Source: Candidatus Aenigmatarchaeota archaeon (GTDB lineage Archaea; Aenigmatarchaeota; Aenigmatarchaeia; CG10238-14; SpSt-28). Taken from it: a stretch of DNA of 6,634 bases. Under the pieces are notes generated by a model. That model made no database searches, was not told the DNA's origin, and saw only the letters and a program-made list of their open reading frames with translations. Of the stretch, positions 1-5,621 are shown in pieces. The translations under genes and the position numbers were made by a program. The stretch spans positions 5,211-11,844 of the forward strand of contig JAGDWU010000098.1 of NCBI GenBank assembly GCA_023256115.1, given 5' to 3'. The first letter of the stretch is position 1; each line of letters begins with the position of its first letter.

Positions 1-2
1 AA

Positions 3-1751
3 GGTAGTGCAAAAACATGTAGTTCAAATAATAAATGTGAAAAAATAACTTGTAACAATGTTGATTATTGGTGTGACGGAACTAAATGGGTAACAACACA
101 ACCACAAGATTGCAAAAAAGAAACTAATTGTAATGATGGAATAGATAATGATGGTGATAATTTGGTAGATTGTCTTGATCCTGATTGTCCTTGTCCTGCA
201 GGAACTAAATGCAATCCGAACACATATAAATGTGAAGAAATTAAATGTCCAACTACTAATCAATTTAGAAATAGATGCCCTTCAGAAAGTGCTTCAATTA
301 ATCTTGCATGTGCAAGTGGAGAAGTTTGTATTTATAGATTAACAGACGTTTGTGTTGTAGATAACTCAGGAAAAGAAAGCAATACTATATCAAGCGGATA
401 TTATTGTATAGATAAAAAATCGCCATATTTTATTAGTATAGAACATTTTCCTGAATTAAATTCAAGTATTGATGAAACTTACGATCCTTATCCAAACTAT
501 TATATAGACAAAGATGGCAAAAAAATAAATTTGAAACCAGAAAAACTTGTTATAGACAAAGAGGTTTTAAATTTTACAATTAAAGGAAGAGACGAATATA
601 ATGGATATGAAATTTCTGGAATTTCAACGTTAGATGCAAAATTTGATTTAGCTCAAAAGCCCATTTCAGCAAAATTCCCTACTTCTCCTTGTCCAGATGG
701 AGCACTATATTCCCCGCCAGCAGCTCATAATGCTTCTTTTAAAGATTTAACCTCAGGATTCGGAACTTTAACTGCAATCTTTAGAGATCAAGCTGGAAAT
801 AGTGCTACTAATTCCAACTATCAGGTTTATGTATTTCTTGGTGCTAGAGGTGATCAGCAAGGTCAAAAAGGAACAGATAAAATTGTTTTCTTAAAAACTA
901 CTTGGAATTCTGTAGATGAAGTTAGAGATAAAACCAATAATTTAGCAGTTAGATATGGATTAAATTCTTATAAAAAATTCGATTGTTTTGGATATCCTAA
1001 AAAATGCACATTTATAAAAGATGTTGTAGGAAAAACAGATGAATTTAGCGATTGCTTATGGGTCGGGCCAAAAGGTAATCCAAGAAATGTTAGAATTTAC
1101 GATTGGTTAGATGGTGTTTATTTAGATTCAAATACAAAACTACAATTCTGTTCAAGACCAGATAGCACTAATTGTGTAATAAAAAAGAATGATAAAGTGC
1201 ATGTTATCTGGCCAAATGTTAATGGTGAAGTTGCTATATGTGCAAAAAATGATACTGGAATATTAGTTGATTTACCAAGATTAGTTAGCGAAAATATAAA
1301 AGATGGGTTCCAAATTTTACCCAGCACAATAGAAAGATTTAGCGTAATTTGGCAAGTTAAATATTCGAGAGAACAAAGAATTGTTTATACAGAATGTTAT
1401 TTGAATCCAACTATAGATGGAATTAATGCATGCACTATTTCAGAAATAATAGCAGGAACATGTAACCTAAACACTGCTCAAAAATGTTATTGCTATGAAG
1501 GTTTTCCTTGTTATCAAGACACTTCTATAGAAACTATTCATTCGTGTAGCGTTTATAAACCAAGATATTTGAATGGAATAAACAGAATAATTTGTAGAAT
1601 GTATGAAAAAACTCCTTTCGGCGCTCAATATGAAGTTTGGTATAATCACGACTTTTATTTTCTCAATGGAGAAGTTATTAAAGAAAAAAATATTTTAAAT
1701 AAGTTATTAATTAGACTATTAAAATTTATTACTCAAATATTTAAATTATGA
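3..1751 (+). CDS. Cys-rich secreted/surface protein, 5'-truncated by window edge
   Basis: The frame is open from base 3, so the gene begins outside the window; the TTG at 162 is only an internal codon. The 582 visible residues carry about 30 cysteines, many in short CxC or CxxxxC spacings, which suggests an extracellular disulfide-bonded protein. Visible residues 48-56 read DNDGDNLVD, an EF-hand/thrombospondin-3-like calcium-binding loop (D at loop positions 1, 3, 5 and 9) followed by CLDPDCPC. A middle section (about residues 140-280) looks Ig-like: a strand containing LNFTIKGRDEYNGYEISGIS, and later FRDQAGNSATNSNYQVYVF, resembling the DxAGNsa turn of Ig-like repeats. The last 20 residues form a basic amphipathic hydrophobic helix without a PGF- or PEF-type sorting motif. 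The stop overlaps the next gene's ATG, so the two are probably one operon. The exact function is not recognisable; adhesion or surface-layer roles are inference. Confidence 0.85.
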   Translation, partial: GSAKTCSSNNKCEKITCNNVDYWCDGTKWVTTQPQDCKKETNCNDGIDNDGDNLVDCLDPDCPCPAGTKCNPNTYKCEEIKCPTTNQFRNRCPSESASINLACASGEVCIYRLTDVCVVDNSGKESNTISSGYYCIDKKSPYFISIEHFPELNSSIDETYDPYPNYYIDKDGKKINLKPEKLVIDKEVLNFTIKGRDEYNGYEISGISTLDAKFDLAQKPISAKFPTSPCPDGALYSPPAAHNASFKDLTSGFGTLTAIFRDQAGNSATNSNYQVYVFLGARGDQQGQKGTDKIVFLKTTWNSVDEVRDKTNNLAVRYGLNSYKKFDCFGYPKKCTFIKDVVGKTDEFSDCLWVGPKGNPRNVRIYDWLDGVYLDSNTKLQFCSRPDSTNCVIKKNDKVHVIWPNVNGEVAICAKNDTGILVDLPRLVSENIKDGFQILPSTIERFSVIWQVKYSREQRIVYTECYLNPTIDGINACTISEIIAGTCNLNTAQKCYCYEGFPCYQDTSIETIHSCSVYKPRYLNGINRIICRMYEKTPFGAQYEVWYNHDFYFLNGEVIKEKNILNKLLIRLLKFITQIFKL

Positions 1752-2410
1752 TGAAATTAATTAAAATTAATGCATTTAAATTGGTTTTTTTTGTTGCTAT
1801 TTTAAATTTAACTTTTTTTGCTTTAAAACAACTTCAACCAATCACGCTTTTAGCACCACCAATAACATATGGTACAGATGGTAGTGGATTATCTAACTCA
1901 TGTCAAAACCAATGCAATTGTGGTACAATAGAATATCAATGTAGCGGAGATATTGTTCAAAAAAGAGAGTGTAAAGATACTAACAATGATGGATGTTGTG
2001 AATGGACAGATTGGCAGAATGTGAAGAACTGTAATAGTGGTGATTATGATAGTGATGGAGGCGATAAACCAACAAAGTATGGAGAAGTTATAGACTATTA
2101 TTGTAGTTTTGGAACATGCTACTCTAAAACATATGCTGATACATGCTCAGGAATTTGCGAAAGAAGCGAACTAACTGAATATTGGTTAAGTGGCGAAAAA
2201 GTTAACACAACGCTTTATACAAACCTATTTAGCAATTCATTATACTGTAAAAATGGTGAAATACTTGTTGATAAGTCAAATCCTTTAGTTTGGCTTAGTG
2301 TAGAAGGAAAAGGATGGGGAAACAGTGATATCACAGTGGATATAATTTGCAATGATAATGATGAAAGTGGTTGTGGTTGGTATAATTATAGGATAGAAAA
2401 AATTCTCTAA
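1748..2410 (+). CDS. Small exported Cys-rich protein with N-terminal signal/anchor, possibly C-terminally truncated
   Basis: This is a 220-residue protein. It starts at ATG 1748, overlapping the upstream TGA; the ATG at 1751 is an equally plausible start one codon later. No Shine-Dalgarno motif is visible, so coupled translation is likely. Residues about 9-25 are a hydrophobic segment after two or three lysines, fitting a signal peptide or membrane anchor. The rest carries 15 cysteines. A segment around residues 99-125 (DYDSDGGDKPTKYGEV, then CSFGTCYSKTYADTC, then LTEYW) resembles a recurring Cys-rich module that I associate with DPANN surface proteins. The end (SDITVDIICNDNDESGCGWYNYRI) resembles the first half of an Ig-like strand pair, but the frame stops five residues later. 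The odd cysteine count and sudden end suggest a shortened paralogue of a longer surface protein. Role unknown; probably extracellular. Confidence 0.8.
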   Translation: MMKLIKINAFKLVFFVAILNLTFFALKQLQPITLLAPPITYGTDGSGLSNSCQNQCNCGTIEYQCSGDIVQKRECKDTNNDGCCEWTDWQNVKNCNSGDYDSDGGDKPTKYGEVIDYYCSFGTCYSKTYADTCSGICERSELTEYWLSGEKVNTTLYTNLFSNSLYCKNGEILVDKSNPLVWLSVEGKGWGNSDITVDIICNDNDESGCGWYNYRIEKIL

Positions 2411-2418
2411 ACAATTTT

Positions 2419-3459
2419 ATGAGAAATATAGCAGATTTACCTTTACACTTCGGAACTTGCCCAAAATGGTTATTTGTGAGAATGAAAGAATTAAGCAAAA
2501 TAATTTCTCAAATGATAATAAGCGAATATGGAAAAAAGGAATTTTTAAAAAGATTGGCAGATCCTTATTTTTTTCAAGCTTTTGGATGTGCTGTTGGATT
2601 TGATTGGCATTCTAGTGGCTTAACAACAACATTAACAGCAGCATTAAAAGAATCGAATTTAGAAGAATTTGGAATATTTGTTTTTGGCGGTAAGGGCAAA
2701 ATAGCTAGAAATGTTCCAGATGAAATAGATTTAAAAAAAGAAATTTTTAAAGAAAATACTGAAAAAATTAAATATATAAGCAAATTGGTTGCAAGGATTG
2801 ATAATTATGCAGTTCAAGATGGTTTTGATTTATATCATCATTCGTTGTTTGTTACTGAAAATTTAGATTGGTTAATAATTCAACAAGGAATGAATGAAAA
2901 AATAGGATATGCAAGAAGATATCATTGGTTATCTTTTGAATTAAAAAGATTTGAAGAAAATCCGCATTATGCAATAGTTTGCGATATAAAAACAAAAACT
3001 TTAAATTTTGTCTCAAAAGAAAATAGAGAATTAAGGAAAAGCATTTTAGATTTTATAAAAGATGATTTAAAAAGAATTTATCCAAATAATAGCTTAGTAA
3101 AATATTTAAAAATGCCAAATTATCATTTAATCAATATTGAAGATTATAAGCAATTAGCAAATTTAAAAAATTTTGAACCAAAAAATTTTGAAGAGCTCAT
3201 AATGATTAAAGGAATAAATGCAAAAATTTTAAGAAGTTTAGCATTGATAAGCAAACTAATATATGGAACTGAAATTGATTGGAAAGATCCAGCAAAATTT
3301 AGTTTTACTGTTGGCGGAAAAGACGGAACACCATATAAAATAAATAGAAAGCATTATGATTCGTTAATCCAATTTTTGAAAGATGCTATAAAAAATTCAA
3401 ATTTAAAAGAAAGTGAAAAAGTAAAAGCTTTAAAGAGATTAGCAAGTTTAGAATTATGA
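2419..3459 (+). CDS. DUF763 family protein
   Basis: At 346 residues this matches the DUF763 family, which occurs in archaea and some bacteria and has no settled biochemical function. Family signatures are ADLPLHFG near the start (5-12), PKWLFVRM (15-22), FGCAVGFDWHSSGLTTT (55-71), DGFDLYHH (134-141), QQGMN (155-159), ARRYHW (165-170), and GGKDGTPY near the C-terminus (299-306). Residues about 257-281 (FEELIMIKGINAKILRSLAL) read as a helix-hairpin-helix, a fold that usually contacts nucleic acid non-specifically. The family start normally sits just before ADLPLH, which supports ATG 2419. There is no leader Shine-Dalgarno; only 8 bp separate it from the upstream exported protein, so it may be cotranscribed with it. 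The clustered invariant D, H and H/R residues make a nucleic-acid enzyme plausible, but that is inference. It looks full length and intact. Confidence 0.93.
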   Translation: MRNIADLPLHFGTCPKWLFVRMKELSKIISQMIISEYGKKEFLKRLADPYFFQAFGCAVGFDWHSSGLTTTLTAALKESNLEEFGIFVFGGKGKIARNVPDEIDLKKEIFKENTEKIKYISKLVARIDNYAVQDGFDLYHHSLFVTENLDWLIIQQGMNEKIGYARRYHWLSFELKRFEENPHYAIVCDIKTKTLNFVSKENRELRKSILDFIKDDLKRIYPNNSLVKYLKMPNYHLINIEDYKQLANLKNFEPKNFEELIMIKGINAKILRSLALISKLIYGTEIDWKDPAKFSFTVGGKDGTPYKINRKHYDSLIQFLKDAIKNSNLKESEKVKALKRLASLEL

Positions 3460-3464
3460 GAAAG

Positions 3465-3510
3465 AAAAAATGTAAATAATTGAAAAAAGATTTTAAAGGA
3501 TTTCAAAAAA
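3465..3510 (-). terminator. U-rich termination zone for the uL4-uL23 operon
   Basis: On the minus strand, the 60 bases after the uL23 stop contain three runs of six T (complements of A runs at 3505-3510, 3483-3488 and 3465-3470). Oligo-U tracts are the usual archaeal intrinsic termination signal. A weak hairpin, GATTTT (3489-3494) with AAAATC (3507-3512), is also possible. The plus strand has no T run here, so DUF763 transcripts probably end inside the antisense of uL23, where T runs such as the one near 3588 occur. Confidence 0.45.
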
Positions 3511-3523
3511 TCAAAATAGTAAA

Positions 3524-3772
3524 TCAAATTACTCCTAACTTTGAAAGTAAATCGCTTGCCTTATATTCTGGTTTTAATTTAACATAAGCTTTTTTTCTTC
3601 CATCGCGCATTATCAAAGTATTTACCTTTTCAACTTTTACATTAAATCTTTTTTCAACTTCTTGCTTAATTTGAATTTTATTTGCATTTTTTTCAACTAT
3701 AAAAGTTACTACATTTTGCTTTTCTGCTAATCTTAATGCTTTTTCAGTTAAATAAGGATATAAAATTACCAT
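3524..3772 (-). CDS. rpl23: Large-subunit ribosomal protein uL23 (archaeal L23)
   Basis: The 82 residues match the usual archaeal L23 length. The N-terminal PYLTEKA (6-12) is the family hallmark. It is followed by VVTFIVEKNANKIQIKQEVE and FNVKVEKVNTLIM, then the conserved GRKKAYVKL strand. uL23 binds domain III of 23S rRNA at the exit of the peptide tunnel, where it docks signal recognition particle and nascent-chain factors. Its ATG lies inside the end of uL4 (7-nt overlap, ATGGTAA), so translation is probably coupled. No Shine-Dalgarno is visible. In most archaea uL2 follows; here the operon ends and meets DUF763 head-on. Confidence 0.97.
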   Translation of the reverse strand: MVILYPYLTEKALRLAEKQNVVTFIVEKNANKIQIKQEVEKRFNVKVEKVNTLIMRDGRKKAYVKLKPEYKASDLLSKLGVI

Positions 3773-4581
3773 TTTTTAAACCATTCAAACACTTTTTTTA
3801 ATGCTTTTTCCTCCCAAATTATTAATCTTGCTAATTTTGCACCAGGAGCTAATAATAAAGTGTTTAAAGATTTTAAATCGCAAACATCAATATTTAAAGA
3901 ATTTGCAACTTTTTCAATTCCATTTAATTTTTCAACAATTATTAACGGACCTCTTTTCCTTTTATATCTTCTTCCTCTCATTTTTCCTTTACCAGCTCTT
4001 ATTTTTTTCTCTTTTATTCTTTCAAGCTCTTCTTCTAACCCAATAACTTCTAAAAATTTCTTTAATTCTTTAGTTTTTTTAAATGCTGAAAAATCATTTA
4101 CAACAATTGGAAAATATTTTAAATTATCAATTTTGTGCCCTCTATTCTTTACCAATTCTTTATAAAAGCTTGCTGCAATTGCGCTAAGCAATGCAATTTT
4201 ATGCTCTTTTCTATTAATTTTTTGTTCCCATACTTTTTCTGCTTTTGGTGCATGGGCTCTTCTACCTTTTCTAACATTTGGCGCAATTCTTGCAACAAAC
4301 ATCATGTGCCAAGGAGCTTTGCCATGAATTCTTTGATGTCTTGCCATGCCAATATTCATTTGAGTTACATATCTTCTAAATGGCCTTCTTCTTGAATGAT
4401 AATGGGCACTAGTCCTTAAACCAGCAAATGGGTCTCTTCCATAAGGTTGTCTTCTTTTAGACATTTCAGCTAAAAAATCTCTTAAAACCAAATCTTCTCT
4501 TATTTTATATTCTAAAACTTCTTTTGGAATTTCAATTTTTCCAATTTCTTTTGCTTCAAAATTTAAAATTGGCACTTCCAT
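3766..4581 (-). CDS. rpl4: Large-subunit ribosomal protein uL4 (archaeal L4)
   Basis: A 271-residue archaeal/eukaryotic-type L4. Landmarks are RRQPYGRDPFAGLRTSA (43-59), a long basic loop (about 60-118) that would reach into the exit-tunnel constriction, with MARHQRIHGKAPWH and RRAHAPKAEKVW, then the family motif KINRKEHKIALLSAIAAS (121-138). A Lys/Arg-rich stretch near 190-215 precedes the C-terminal Rossmann-like portion ending FEWFKKW. ATG 4581 is chosen because MEVPILNFE is the expected first strand and only 28 bp separate it from the divergent prenyltransferase gene. uL4 organises 23S rRNA domain I and lines the tunnel. uL3, which normally precedes it in archaea, is absent here, so this pair appears detached from the S10 cluster. 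Confidence 0.97.
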   Translation of the reverse strand: MEVPILNFEAKEIGKIEIPKEVLEYKIREDLVLRDFLAEMSKRRQPYGRDPFAGLRTSAHYHSRRRPFRRYVTQMNIGMARHQRIHGKAPWHMMFVARIAPNVRKGRRAHAPKAEKVWEQKINRKEHKIALLSAIAASFYKELVKNRGHKIDNLKYFPIVVNDFSAFKKTKELKKFLEVIGLEEELERIKEKKIRAGKGKMRGRRYKRKRGPLIIVEKLNGIEKVANSLNIDVCDLKSLNTLLLAPGAKLARLIIWEEKALKKVFEWFKKW

Positions 4582-4609
4582 TATTTAAAATTTAATTTAT
4601 TTAATTTTT
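4582..4609. promoter_or_regulatory. Compact divergent promoter between uL4 and the prenyltransferase gene
   Basis: The 28-bp gap contains only A and T. For the plus-strand gene, TATTTAAAA (4582-4590) lies about 24 bp before ATG 4610, near the expected archaeal TATA position for a leaderless transcript. For uL4, the complementary strand has AT-rich TATA-like sequence around 4595-4607, about 20 bp before its ATG. Neither gene has a Shine-Dalgarno, which fits leaderless messages. The two TBP sites would overlap or be adjacent, so simultaneous firing may be limited. The AT-only composition makes exact box assignment uncertain. Confidence 0.5.
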
Positions 4610-5290
4610 ATGATTAATCATATTGGTTTAATTCCAGATGGAAACAGAAGATGGGCAAGAAAGCGTGGCTTAAATATTTTTGAAGGACATAAGATTGGGG
4701 CAAAAAAGATAGAAGAATTTATTAAATGGTGTATAGAGCTTGGAATAAAGAAAGTTAGCGTTTATGTTTTATCAATTGAAAATTTTAAAAAAAGGGATAA
4801 AAAAGAAATAAATAATTTGCTTAATTTAATTCAAGAATACTTAAAAAAATGGGAGAAAGGGGAATTTTGGGAATTTATATCTAAACACAAAATTCAAATA
4901 AGAATTTTGGGAAATTATGTTGAATTGCCAAAATCTTTGGTTAGATTGTTTTTTGGAATAATGAAAAAAACAAAAAAGTTTAATAAGCATGTTGTTAATT
5001 TGCTAGTTTGCTATAGCGGAATATATGAAATTTTGCAAGCAGTAAAGAAAATTGTTAAAAATAGAGTAAAAATTAGTGAAAAAATGTTAAAAAATTATTT
5101 ATTAGTTAAAGATGATGTTGATTTAATAATAAGAACTGGTGGTTTTTCAAGACTTTCAAACTTTTTACCTTTACAATCTACATATGCAGAAATTTATGTA
5201 ACAAAAAAACTTTGGCCAGAATTTACAAAAAAAGATTTAATTAAAGCAATAAATTGGTTTTCTAGAATTGAAAGAAAATTTGGCAAATAA
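4610..5290 (+). CDS. uppS: Cis-prenyltransferase (undecaprenyl/polyprenyl diphosphate synthase family)
   Basis: This enzyme family adds isopentenyl units in Z configuration to an allylic diphosphate. It makes the long polyprenyl chain that becomes the dolichyl-type carrier for glycosylation in archaea. The 226 residues fit the family. Seen are HIGLIPDGNRRWA (4-16, catalytic Asp10), GHKIG (26-30), YVLSIENFKKR (52-62), and DLIIRTGGFSRLSNFLPLQSTYAEIY (171-196, in two contiguous halves) with Arg175, Arg181, Ser183 and Glu194 matching the diphosphate- and metal-binding positions, then WPEF (202-205). Two deviations stand out: the family NYGGR motif is CYSGIYEI (134-141), and the usual Glu of RTGGE is Phe179. 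The start is ATG 4610; it gives the normal short N-terminus and has no Shine-Dalgarno. Still judged probably active as a homodimer, but a specialised or heteromeric form is possible. Confidence 0.92.
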   Translation: MINHIGLIPDGNRRWARKRGLNIFEGHKIGAKKIEEFIKWCIELGIKKVSVYVLSIENFKKRDKKEINNLLNLIQEYLKKWEKGEFWEFISKHKIQIRILGNYVELPKSLVRLFFGIMKKTKKFNKHVVNLLVCYSGIYEILQAVKKIVKNRVKISEKMLKNYLLVKDDVDLIIRTGGFSRLSNFLPLQSTYAEIYVTKKLWPEFTKKDLIKAINWFSRIERKFGK

Positions 5291-5306
5291 TTTATTTTAA
5301 TAATTA

Positions 5307-5370
5307 TTATAGCAATGAAGAGGCTGTCCCAGAATGATTTATGATTAGCGGGGTAACTACTGAGCTTTAA
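5307..5370 (+). ncRNA. C/D box sRNA (2'-O-methylation guide), predicted
   Basis: The elements have archaeal spacing. Box C is ATGAAGA (5315-5321, one change from RTGATGA). A 12-nt guide (5322-5333) is followed by D' ATGA (5334-5337, one change from CTGA). After a 3-nt spacer comes C' ATGATTA (5341-5347, one change), another 12-nt guide (5348-5359), and a perfect box D CTGA (5360-5363). Flanks pair as a terminal stem: TTATAGC (5307-5313) with GCTTTAA (5364-5370), with one T-T mismatch. Equal 12-nt guides and tight D'-C' spacing are what archaeal L7Ae/Nop5/fibrillarin particles prefer. By the D+5 rule, the D guide would methylate the U in target UAGUUACCCCGC (5th nt), and the D' guide the G in UCUGGGACAGCC (5th nt). 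Neither target could be placed confidently in rRNA from memory. It lies 26 bp before tRNA-Gln on the same strand. Confidence 0.72.
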
Positions 5371-5373
5371 AAT
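5366..5373 (+). promoter_or_regulatory. Candidate TATA box for tRNA-Gln
   Basis: TTTAAAAT is centred about 27 bp before the mature 5' end of tRNA-Gln, the standard archaeal TATA-to-start distance. This would give a leaderless tRNA transcript. It overlaps the 3' arm of the sRNA terminal stem. A second TATA-like sequence, TTTTATATTA (5376-5385), is only about 17 bp from the tRNA. The sRNA and tRNA could alternatively share one transcript. AT richness makes this a weak call. Confidence 0.3.
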
Positions 5374-5396
5374 CCTTTTATATTAAATTTAATTAT

Positions 5397-5469
5397 AGCC
5401 CCGTCGTCTAGCGGCCTAGGATGCCGGGCTCTGGACCCGGAGACCCCGGTTCGAATCCGGGCGGGGCTA
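5397..5469 (+). tRNA. tRNA-Gln (anticodon CTG)
   Basis: A full 73-nt cloverleaf. The acceptor arms AGCCCCG and CGGGGCT pair over seven positions, with A as discriminator (5469). The D arm has a 3-bp stem and the GG of the loop. The anticodon stem CCGGG/CCCGG encloses CTCTGGA, so the anticodon is CTG, which reads CAG. The variable loop is 4 nt. The T arm CCCGG-TTCGAAT-CCGGG is canonical. CCA is not encoded, and no intron is present. The gene is strikingly GC-rich against its surroundings, as expected for structural RNA in an AT-rich genome. DPANN archaea vary in whether they charge tRNA-Gln directly or by the GatDE amidation route; the window does not tell. Confidence 0.96.
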
Positions 5470-5531
5470 TGCTTGTTTATTCAAAACAAATAAGACAAAA
5501 TAAAGCAAATTAAATAAATTTATTATGCATT

Positions 5532-5605
5532 GCCCCGATAGCTCAGTCTGGTAGAGCGCCCGCCTTGTAAGCGGGATGTCGGGGGTTCAAATCCCCCTCG
5601 GGGCT
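5532..5605 (+). tRNA. tRNA-Thr (anticodon TGT)
   Basis: A full 74-nt cloverleaf. The acceptor arms GCCCCGA and TCGGGGC pair completely. The anticodon stem CCCGC/GCGGG holds CTTGTAA, so the anticodon is TGT, which reads ACA and neighbouring Thr codons. The T arm GGGGG-TTCAAAT-CCCCC is canonical. The discriminator is U (5605), which is typical of many archaeal tRNA-Thr genes and supports the identity. CCA is not encoded and there is no intron. It sits 62 bp after tRNA-Gln; the gap (5470-5531) shows no further gene. Short T runs follow at 5613-5616 and beyond, which may terminate transcription. Confidence 0.96.
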
Positions 5606-5621
5606 AAAAATCTTTTGCATT

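Noticed and set aside
162..164. TTG at 162 as the start of the first coding region
   Set aside because: The same frame is open to the left edge and encodes the same Cys-rich pattern, including half of the calcium-loop motif, so the TTG is internal.
24..263. Minus-strand open frame opposite the first surface-protein gene
   Set aside because: It is antisense to a clear Cys-rich coding frame and its hydrophobic composition comes from the AT-rich complement.
3801..4395. Plus-strand open frames opposite uL4
   Set aside because: They are antisense shadows of uL4, rich in Phe, Leu and Ser with no family resemblance.
5472..5494. Hairpin CTTGTTT/AAATAAG between the two tRNA genes
   Set aside because: Seven pairs, all but two A-T or G-T, with a 9-nt loop; too weak to call a terminator or RNA element.
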